The notes under the pieces were generated by a model. That model was not told where the DNA came from. It made no database searches and saw nothing but the letters and a program-made list of their open reading frames with translations. 64,000 nt of DNA from Spartobacteria bacterium UBA695 (GTDB lineage: Bacteria; Verrucomicrobiota; Verrucomicrobiia; Chthoniobacterales; Chthoniobacteraceae), in the NCBI GenBank assembly GCA_002298145.1, contig DBMP01000008.1, positions 106,643 to 170,642 of the forward strand, read 5' to 3'. A program made the position numbers and the translations under genes. Of this stretch, positions 27,850 through 34,654 are shown one piece after another (positions within the stretch are counted from its first letter, which is position 1; each line of letters begins with the position of its first letter).

Positions 27850-28947
27850 TTAGACGGAAACGGGGGCGCACGACTGGCCCTGCAAATACTTCATTCCCAC
27901 CGCAATCTGAACCGGCGGAGCAAGCGGGTTTTTGATCTGTTCGATCAGGACGCTGACCGCCATGGCCCCCATGTCCTCCCCCCGGAGTTCGAGGCACGAA
28001 ATAAGCGGCGCATCGGTATGGAGCCCATCGTGCTGGTAGGTGATCAAGCTGAAGTCCCTTGGAACCAGTAAATTACGCTGCTTGGCGACGGCCGAAAAAA
28101 CCTTCGCGTAAATTTCAGTGGCCGCGATGATCGCCGTGGGCCGCTTCGCGCCCAGAGCGAGAAAAGCGTCCAGAGCGCGGCCAATGACCTCCTCATTGGA
28201 CTCTTTCGCCCAGTCCCGCAACGGAACTTGAACGTAAGCCGGGTTCTCCTCGCACCCAAAAAGGCGGATATGCTTTAAAAAAGCTTCCTCGCGCTCGGCG
28301 TGATGGGCGTTGATCCCATTATCAGACGAATCCTCGGGGACGTTCCCGTTCTCAATGCTCAAAAAGCCGATGCGTCGATGCCCCAGCTCCACCAAATGCT
28401 TCACGGCCTGGTAGGAGCCCGAATAGTTGTCGCACGTCACGGATGAAACCGCCCGATCATCCGGTTTATTCATCAAGACGACCGTGGGCAGCCGCATCTG
28501 GAGTTTCTTAAGCCACGGCCCTTGGTCGTAGGTCTTAACAATCACGCCATTGGCGATGCCATTAGTCACCAGCGAGGGGAGCACGTCGCGCTCGATATCC
28601 TGGCGGCAAGAGGCAAAAAGCAGGTGCCCGTTGACTGTGCTGGTCTGTTTTTGGATGCCCGCCGCGAACCGCTGGAAAAAGGCTTCGTGGGTCCAGTCCC
28701 GGTTCGCGCCGACATCGACCAGGTACGCGAAGGTAAGGGCCTCGGCGACTTTCGCTGTCCCGCCCGCCCGGTTCCGCAGCGGCCGCCGGTAGCCCATTTT
28801 CTGGGCCACCGCAAAGACGAGCTCGGTCAAATCCGGCGAAACGTCGGGCTTCCCTCGTAACACGCGGCTCACCGTCCCGATGGAAACTCCCGCTTTTTCG
28901 GCAATATCCTGCATCCGAATGCCGAGATGGGTAGGCGCGCTTTTCAT
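27850..28947 (-). CDS. LacI-family transcriptional regulator (first)
   Basis: The 365-residue regulator has the LacI helix-turn-helix near the N-terminus (MQDIAEKAGVSIGTVSRVLRGKPDVS) and a periplasmic-binding-protein-like effector domain (GVIVKTYDQGPW, SVTCDNYSGSY, LGHRRIGFLS, RPTAIIAATEIYA). It should bind a sugar and control the neighbouring genes. I chose the ATG at 28947; a GTG at 28956 would add three residues. It sits between the lyase gene (66-75 bases upstream) and the pseudopilin cassette. A perfect dyad lies directly before its start, which suggests autoregulation. Confidence 0.92.
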   Translation of the reverse strand: MKSAPTHLGIRMQDIAEKAGVSIGTVSRVLRGKPDVSPDLTELVFAVAQKMGYRRPLRNRAGGTAKVAEALTFAYLVDVGANRDWTHEAFFQRFAAGIQKQTSTVNGHLLFASCRQDIERDVLPSLVTNGIANGVIVKTYDQGPWLKKLQMRLPTVVLMNKPDDRAVSSVTCDNYSGSYQAVKHLVELGHRRIGFLSIENGNVPEDSSDNGINAHHAEREEAFLKHIRLFGCEENPAYVQVPLRDWAKESNEEVIGRALDAFLALGAKRPTAIIAATEIYAKVFSAVAKQRNLLVPRDFSLITYQHDGLHTDAPLISCLELRGEDMGAMAVSVLIEQIKNPLAPPVQIAVGMKYLQGQSCAPVSV

Positions 28948-28955
28948 TAACTTCA

Positions 28956-28972
28956 CGCTAATGTATTTAGCG
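28956..28972. promoter_or_regulatory. Dyad CGCTAA-N5-TTAGCG before the first LacI gene
   Basis: Two perfect 6-base arms (28956-28961 and 28967-28972) flank a 5-base centre, in the 75-base gap between the lyase and the LacI gene. The size suits a LacI-type operator, but these operators usually have a central CG, which is absent here. Candidate only. Confidence 0.35.
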
Positions 28973-29022
28973 GAATGAAATCAACGGCCTTTTTCATACA
29001 GACCGTTGATTTTCACTGGAAG

Positions 29023-31047
29023 TCAGGGATGTGAGGGGACTTCCACGCTGGTTTTCACCGTAATGGATTCCACAGGCCCGGCGGAGCGCACGACCAACGT
29101 GGTGTGCGGGTGGTCCTTGTGGCGGAAGCGGAAGGCGTGGTCGAGGTTCTTCTCCTGATCGCACTGGATGGGCTGGTCGGCCTGCACGGCAAACACCGCT
29201 TCGGGCGTTTCCATGGTTTCCTTGGCCGGGCGAACCCAACTCAAGGCGACCTCTTTGTTGTCGTCCGGGGGATTGGTGAAGGTAAGCCTGGCCGCGGCGA
29301 GCTTGGCAGCGCCGGATTTGGGATCGTCTCCGGAGGTGATTTGCAAAGGCTGCTCCGAACCCAGGTGCCACCGGAAGAGCACCTTTTCGGGTTTTTTGAG
29401 CACCACTTCGTCGGTAACGTCCATCCGATGCGCCGTCCAGGTGACCCGCCGCTTCCATTGCTTGACGCCGGGGTAGCCCTCTCCGGCGTTCACGGTAACG
29501 GCGCCCCCGTTTTTGTCGATCCGCTCAACGCTGATGGGCGCGGCCACTTTTGCCGGATAGAGATCGTCGCCCACCTGCAAGACATTGTGGCCGACAACGG
29601 AATCGTATTTCTCGCGCTTGAGCGGATTATCGTAACCGGCCGTAGCGGCTTCAATCAACACGGCCCGCCCGTCCGCGATGAAGTTAACATGGCCACGGTC
29701 ATTGTGGTCGTGGCCGTCGTTGGGGAAGGCGCCCTTGACCCACACGCCCGAGGCGTTCTCATCCCAGCCGCTGCGCCATACGGCACAGGTGGCATGCTCG
29801 AAGCTGCCCCAGAGCGGCGGCTGGCGCAGAGCGGCTTCGGGGATGGTCAGGCTCACGAGCCCGTTAACGTCATACGGAATATTATGCAGTACATGGCGCA
29901 GCACCCATGCAAGCTCCGGATCGCGCGTCAGCCTGACCAAGCGCGCGATTTGCGGCGCCGCGCTAAAGATCGCCCCACGGGCTCCGCCGAAGTTGTCCGA
30001 CGAATTAATGATCCACTGGCCCGGCTGGTATTGCATGGCGATCCAGCGGGGGAGATTGCGCAAAAAGGGGTGGTCCGCCAAGCGGTTATCCCCCCGGCGG
30101 GAGAGGGCATCAGCAGCCATATAGAGCAGCGGCGCGGTGTAGTCCATGGTATAGCCAGCACCCTCGGAAGCGGAGCCGTCCGCTCCGAGATTTTCCACGG
30201 TGTGCAGCAGATTTTTGACGGCGAGATCGTACGAAACCGGGTCGGCATCGCGGCCCAGGCTCGCGCAGGCCAGCGCCTGGCCAGCAGCGGGAGCCACCCA
30301 CTGGTTGCAGGTAAAAGCGGCATTTTTTACGAACCACATTTTCTTCGCCTGCCAGTCGCGCGTAATCCGCGCGGTTTCGCGCCGGTACTGTTCGCGCACT
30401 TGCTCCGTGATCTCCGCGGGGAGCGCCCCCGGGGGCAGGATGTCGAGCGTCTGCCAAAGCGCGGAAAGCCCCCGGCCCGTGGCCAGCCATACGCCGTCGT
30501 CACCGTCCGGCGGCAGAGAGTGCTCTGCCGTGTAGAGGGTCCAGCCGGGCCGTTGGAGAGGGTTCCAGGTGGCGGTTTCGCGGAGCTGCGCAACGATGCG
30601 CTCCAGGTAGGATTTGTCACCGGTCATGACGTAGGCCGCCGCCAGCAACGGCAGGTCGTGCTCGATATACCTAGTCACATCGAGGTCGGACGATCCGATG
30701 GCAAACGTCTCGGCCTTCTTCGGGTCCGTCTTGGCCACCACGTAGGTCCGCTTGTCGACTTTGCCAATCCGCCGGTCGCCGGGGTTTTCAAGCTCCTTCA
30801 ACGACTGGGCACGTTCCACCAACGGCAGATCGCGCACCCGCTGGGCCTCGCGCAGGATGGCGTCAAGTTGCTCCGCCCGCTCGGGATCGGTCTTGACGGT
30901 TTCCGGCAGGGCTTTCAACGCCGCGCGGAACGCTTCCGGAGCCTGTGGTTCGGCGGCGTGCACGATGACCGGCGAGGCCAGGAAAAGCCACGCGATGCCA
31001 AGCCGCAAGCGATGGCGCACGACGGGGGAAGAGAGGATTTTGTTCAT
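29023..31047 (-). CDS. Heparinase II/III-family polysaccharide lyase, secreted
   Basis: The 674-residue protein carries a signal peptide (hydrophobic around residues 17-30, ending near VHAAEP). An alpha/alpha toroid domain (about 40-380) and a C-terminal beta-sandwich of the heparinase II/III type follow. The hallmark HDHNDRGHVNF begins near residue 446; its histidine belongs to the lyase active site and metal region in the family. Such enzymes cleave uronic-acid polysaccharides by beta-elimination in the periplasm. I start at the ATG at 31047 (MNKILSS); an ATG at 31068 would overlap the hydrolase gene by 7 bases and is also possible. It lies between the hydrolase and the first LacI gene. Substrate unknown. 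Confidence 0.83.
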   Translation of the reverse strand: MNKILSSPVVRHRLRLGIAWLFLASPVIVHAAEPQAPEAFRAALKALPETVKTDPERAEQLDAILREAQRVRDLPLVERAQSLKELENPGDRRIGKVDKRTYVVAKTDPKKAETFAIGSSDLDVTRYIEHDLPLLAAAYVMTGDKSYLERIVAQLRETATWNPLQRPGWTLYTAEHSLPPDGDDGVWLATGRGLSALWQTLDILPPGALPAEITEQVREQYRRETARITRDWQAKKMWFVKNAAFTCNQWVAPAAGQALACASLGRDADPVSYDLAVKNLLHTVENLGADGSASEGAGYTMDYTAPLLYMAADALSRRGDNRLADHPFLRNLPRWIAMQYQPGQWIINSSDNFGGARGAIFSAAPQIARLVRLTRDPELAWVLRHVLHNIPYDVNGLVSLTIPEAALRQPPLWGSFEHATCAVWRSGWDENASGVWVKGAFPNDGHDHNDRGHVNFIADGRAVLIEAATAGYDNPLKREKYDSVVGHNVLQVGDDLYPAKVAAPISVERIDKNGGAVTVNAGEGYPGVKQWKRRVTWTAHRMDVTDEVVLKKPEKVLFRWHLGSEQPLQITSGDDPKSGAAKLAAARLTFTNPPDDNKEVALSWVRPAKETMETPEAVFAVQADQPIQCDQEKNLDHAFRFRHKDHPHTTLVVRSAGPVESITVKTSVEVPSHP

Positions 31048-31061
31048 GGGGGGAATCAAGT

Positions 31062-31823
31062 TTAGCAAGTGTGTTTAACGATGAACTCGGCAATCGGCGT
31101 GGGATCGGGCAGGCCGTGGGGGTGATGCAGCCCGCCGGGCTTGATGATCTCCGTGTAGCTGCCGCCCAGCGCCTTGTAGCGCTCGCGCACGACATACGAA
31201 TTCTCGGTGACGGGCACGACTTCATCTGCATCGCCGATGAGGTGCAACAGCGGAATGCCCGCCTTTGCCAGCACCTCCAGGCGATCCACGGGATTGTTAG
31301 GCCAAGCTCTTGCGTCATTTTCAGTCATACCGTAAACGGACAGGCATTTTTCCCAATCCCCGGGGCTCCCGGGGCCGCAGCCCCAGCCCGCGGGCCAGCT
31401 CTTGAAATCGCACACCGGATTGTCGGCGTAGATGCAGGAAACTTTCTCCGGGTTGTGGATCGCCCAGTTAAAGGCCGTCAGCCCCCCGCGGCTTAATGCA
31501 ACGAAAGCCACCTTGGGGGCTAACCCGAAGGTGCCAGTAACAAAGGCGTAAAGCGCGTCGCCCGCGTTGAGCGCTTTTGGGCAACCGTAGTGGTCTGGAA
31601 TATCCAGGAAAACCAGGTGAAAGCCGCGCTGAACCAGCGCTTCGTCGGCATTGGCAAACGCGTCGAAGAACTCGGGACGCCAGATCCAGGGCCGCCCGGG
31701 CGCTTCGTGCGGCGGCGGGATGATCAGGCAATTGCGGCCGTTCAGAGTGCCCTTGCGTCCGGCAAATCCCCGCCAGGCGAAAGGCTCTCCCCATAGGGAA
31801 AGATCGAATGAATTCATCGTCAT
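31062..31823 (-). CDS. Alpha/beta hydrolase, possible carbohydrate esterase
   Basis: The 253-residue protein has an alpha/beta-hydrolase core with nucleophile elbow ALSRGGLTA (S in G/S-x-S-x-G form, here L-S-R-G-G), a downstream acid in HLIGDADEVVPV and a catalytic His candidate in GGLHHPHGLPDP. It has no signal peptide. Position 5 bases after the fucosidase suggests removal of acyl groups from sugars, but the substrate is not shown. A much longer in-frame extension upstream to 32438 runs through the fucosidase gene and is rejected. Confidence 0.8.
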   Translation of the reverse strand: MTMNSFDLSLWGEPFAWRGFAGRKGTLNGRNCLIIPPPHEAPGRPWIWRPEFFDAFANADEALVQRGFHLVFLDIPDHYGCPKALNAGDALYAFVTGTFGLAPKVAFVALSRGGLTAFNWAIHNPEKVSCIYADNPVCDFKSWPAGWGCGPGSPGDWEKCLSVYGMTENDARAWPNNPVDRLEVLAKAGIPLLHLIGDADEVVPVTENSYVVRERYKALGGSYTEIIKPGGLHHPHGLPDPTPIAEFIVKHTC

Positions 31824-31828
31824 AATAT

Positions 31829-33214
31829 TTAGAAAAGCTGAATGGAGGCGAGCGCAGGAGCGGCGAACGCTAGCTCGATGACCACGCGCAGACGCCGGGT
31901 GGCAAACGGCGCCACGCGGTGAAGCCGCTTGTGGCCGATGGTCGTGCCACGGCAGAGCGTCTGCCAGCGGCCGTTGGCATCCTCGGCTTCCACGCGGTGC
32001 GCGGCAATCCCCTGGCCAAGCCAGATGGCCTCCTGCAAGCTGATGACCGACACGGTGGCGCTCGCGGGCAGCGCGACTTCCACCCACGCCGGTTCCGCGA
32101 CAACGCCGGGGCTCCAGAACGTCCCCGGCTCGCCGTCGAGCAGCGCGGAGACAGGACTCTCCGCTGCTTCGGCGCTGGCCTTCAGTGCCGCGTCCTTCGC
32201 GAGATCGTGGGCGAAAATCGCATCCAGCGTGCGCCGAAGCTCGGCAACGCGTTCCCCGTCGAGCGCATGCACCAGCCCGTTGGGCATGATCGGCAAATTC
32301 AAAAGCAGCAGCGCGTTGCGGCCCACGCTTTGGAAGTAGAGCTCGGTGAGGTTCTCCAGCGAGCGCACCTGGCCATCTTCGGCGGCATGATAAAACCAGC
32401 CCGGGCGGATGGAGACATCGCATTCGGCGGGCCGCCACACGCGCGTTTCGCCTTCCGCCGGAGCTTCGCCTTCGTTAAGCAAGCGCGTCAGGTGCTCGGC
32501 GGCCTTGGCATCGTTCGCCTCGCAAATACCGGAGTCGCCCGGGAAGCGCACTGAATCCGGGTTCACCGACCCCCAGCAGGTTTCCCCCGCAATGCCGCGT
32601 TCGTTGCCCACCCAGCGGACATCCGTGCCGCCGTCGCCGAAGGTCACTGCTTCCGGCTGATGCTCCTTGACCAGCGCGAAAAAGCGCCGCCAGTCGTACT
32701 CCTGGCGGCGGCCGTTGGGGCCTTCGGCACACGCGCCATCAAACCAGACCTCGTGCAGCTGGCCATACTCCGTAAGCAGCTCCACGAGCTGGGCGCAGTA
32801 GTAATCGTTATAGTGAGGGGAGTCGCCATAGCTCTTTTCATGCCGGTCCCAGGGCGAAAGATAGAGGCCCACCTTCAGCCCTTCCGCGCGAAACGCATCG
32901 ACAAATTCGCGAACCACGTCTCCCCGGCCGTTCTTCCACGGTGCGTTTTTGACCGAGTGCTCCGTGTATTTCGACGGCCAGAGGCAGAAGCCGTCGTGAT
33001 GCTTTGCCGTGAGAATGCCGATCTTGAAGCCGCCTGCCTTCGCGGCGCGGGCCCACTGGCGGCAGTCCAGTTCAGCTGGGTTGAAAAGCGACGGGGATTC
33101 CGTGCCGTCGCCCCACTCCCGGCCCGTGTAAGTGTTGGGGCTGAAGTGGAAAAAAGCGTTGGTTTCCGTGCGTTGCCAGGCAAGCTGCGCCGGGGAAGGA
33201 AGGGGAAGATTCAT
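31829..33214 (-). CDS. Alpha-L-fucosidase, GH29 family
   Basis: The 461-residue protein shows the GH29 pattern FFHFSPNTYTGREWG near residues 20-35, GFKIGILTAKHHDGFCLWPSKYTEHSV, and LHEVWFDGAC with the nucleophile aspartate D159. A C-terminal beta domain probably aids binding. GH29 enzymes release terminal L-fucose with retention. No signal peptide is present, so it acts in the cytoplasm or needs another export route. It starts 4 bases after the second LacI gene, which probably controls it. Confidence 0.93.
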   Translation of the reverse strand: MNLPLPSPAQLAWQRTETNAFFHFSPNTYTGREWGDGTESPSLFNPAELDCRQWARAAKAGGFKIGILTAKHHDGFCLWPSKYTEHSVKNAPWKNGRGDVVREFVDAFRAEGLKVGLYLSPWDRHEKSYGDSPHYNDYYCAQLVELLTEYGQLHEVWFDGACAEGPNGRRQEYDWRRFFALVKEHQPEAVTFGDGGTDVRWVGNERGIAGETCWGSVNPDSVRFPGDSGICEANDAKAAEHLTRLLNEGEAPAEGETRVWRPAECDVSIRPGWFYHAAEDGQVRSLENLTELYFQSVGRNALLLLNLPIMPNGLVHALDGERVAELRRTLDAIFAHDLAKDAALKASAEAAESPVSALLDGEPGTFWSPGVVAEPAWVEVALPASATVSVISLQEAIWLGQGIAAHRVEAEDANGRWQTLCRGTTIGHKRLHRVAPFATRRLRVVIELAFAAPALASIQLF

Positions 33215-33218
33215 TAAA

Positions 33219-34301
33219 TTACTTGATATTATTTTTTATGCAGGACATCCGTTCGACGAGCCTCGTCCCCACGGTAACATGCTCCGGCGTCGACCGGGGA
33301 AGCGCCATCCGTTTTTGCAGCAGCTCCACCGCCGCGCGGCCCAGTTCCTCCTCCAAAAGAGAAACACTGGTCAGCGGCGGGTTGGAAAATTCGCATTGCG
33401 CGGTGTTCATGACCCCGATCACGCTCATCTCTCCGGGCACGGAAATGCCGTGCGAAGGAAGGGCCGTCAACAAGCCCAGCGCATACACGTCCGCCGCGCC
33501 GATGATGGCCGTAGGCCGTTCCCGGCCAAGCGCAAGGAAGGCGCGCACGCCCTGCACGATGACATCCTCCAATTCCTCCCCCCGGCCACGGACGGGCGTC
33601 TGGATATAGCCGGGGTTTTGCGCAAAGCCGAGAGTCCCCTGCAACTGGAGAAACGCATCCCGGCGCTCGATATGGTGCGGGGTGGTGCGCTCCCGCTCGT
33701 CCTCGCTCAGGAACCCGATGCGCGTGTGCCCGAGGGCCTTCAAATGCATCAGTGCGCGGTACATCGCCTCGTAGTTATCGCAAGTGACCGAGGGGACCGC
33801 GTGGTCCGTGGTGCGGTGCATCAATAATACGGTGGGAATCGCCGCTTGCAGCGCATGGATCCACGGCTCCGGGGTCGTGATCCTGGCCTTGAGGATGATG
33901 CCCCCGACCAGTTTGCGCTCGACGATGGAGGGAAGCACGCCGGAGAGGAGGTCCGGGCCGCAGGAAGCAAACACAACGGGGCCGCCGCACTCCCTGGCGG
34001 CTTGCTCCACCCCGCAGAGGAAGTGTTGCTGAAACGGCTCATCCATGAGCGTGCCGTGGGGATCCATATCAACCACATAGCCGATGGTGCCCAGTTCGCC
34101 GCCTTCGCTGGCGCGCGGAACGCTGTAGCCAAGCTGACGCGCCGTGGAGATTACCCGTTCCGCCAAGTCGGGGGCAACTTCTGTATTTCCATTCATGACC
34201 CGACTGACCGTCCCCAGCGAAACCCCCGCCTGCCGGGCAATGTCCCGCATTCGGGGTTTAAGGGGCGGCTTGTTTGCGATGGGGTTCATGAACATGTTCA
34301 T
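33219..34301 (-). CDS. LacI-family transcriptional regulator (second)
   Basis: The 360-residue regulator has a LacI helix-turn-helix (MRDIARQAGVSLGTVSRVMNGNTEVAPDLA) followed by an effector domain (GGIILKARITTPEPW, SVTCDNYEAMYRA, LGHTRIGFLSEDERER, TAIIGAADVYALG). It resembles the first LacI in layout, including the shared SVTCDNY segment, which suggests an old duplication. It is the first gene of the minus-strand carbohydrate locus and should act as its sugar-responsive repressor. Several ATGs near the start (MNMFMN) make the exact start uncertain by a few residues. Confidence 0.92.
   Translation of the reverse strand: MNMFMNPIANKPPLKPRMRDIARQAGVSLGTVSRVMNGNTEVAPDLAERVISTARQLGYSVPRASEGGELGTIGYVVDMDPHGTLMDEPFQQHFLCGVEQAARECGGPVVFASCGPDLLSGVLPSIVERKLVGGIILKARITTPEPWIHALQAAIPTVLLMHRTTDHAVPSVTCDNYEAMYRALMHLKALGHTRIGFLSEDERERTTPHHIERRDAFLQLQGTLGFAQNPGYIQTPVRGRGEELEDVIVQGVRAFLALGRERPTAIIGAADVYALGLLTALPSHGISVPGEMSVIGVMNTAQCEFSNPPLTSVSLLEEELGRAAVELLQKRMALPRSTPEHVTVGTRLVERMSCIKNNIK
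34289..34300. promoter_or_regulatory. Perfect 12-base palindrome at the start of the second LacI gene
   Basis: TGAACATGTTCA is fully self-complementary and overlaps the start codon of the gene. It is a candidate operator for autorepression, but it also encodes Met-Asn-Met-Phe, so chance cannot be excluded. Confidence 0.3.
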
Positions 34302-34654
34302 ACATAAATAGCCTCAAACTTGAAATCGCGCAACCATTTTCCAGGCTATTTCACCAGGATCGGGAGCCTAGGCCTTGTTCATGGGCTGCCTGTCTCCACA
34401 GGGACGCAGCAGTCATTTTAACCTAGATTTAATCCTCTCGGCCTATCCAGCCTCTCTCTTTAGTCCCTCCTGCCACAATGAACCGCCTCCACGCTAATCT
34501 ATGGTATTATATAAAAATTGCTTGCGTTGCATGAAAATAGAATGCAATAACATGAACCACATTTCGGAAACCCAACTCTGAATCGCTCCCTCGGGTCTGT
34601 ATCCCCCTAGCCCTTTCATCCCTGACCTCTCTGCAACCCCACCCTGTTAATCCT
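34302..34654. other. Divergent intergenic region, 353 bases
   Basis: This gap separates the second LacI gene (minus) from the PEP-CTERM repeat protein (plus) and must hold both promoters. It contains a dyad TTGCAT-N9-ATGCAA at 34527-34547 in an AT-rich stretch that starts near 34501, about 110 bases before the plus-strand ATG. I see no credible small gene and no clear -35/-10 pair. Confidence 0.6.

Noticed and set aside
29104..31065. 653-codon open frame on the plus strand
   Set aside because: It is antisense to the heparinase-family lyase, which has a signal peptide and the HDHND motif. High GC third positions keep antisense frames open.
31824..32438. In-frame N-terminal extension of the alpha/beta hydrolase
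   Set aside because: It would run through the GH29 gene in another frame, and its residues look like shadow translation. The ATG at 31823 fits the 5-base gap.
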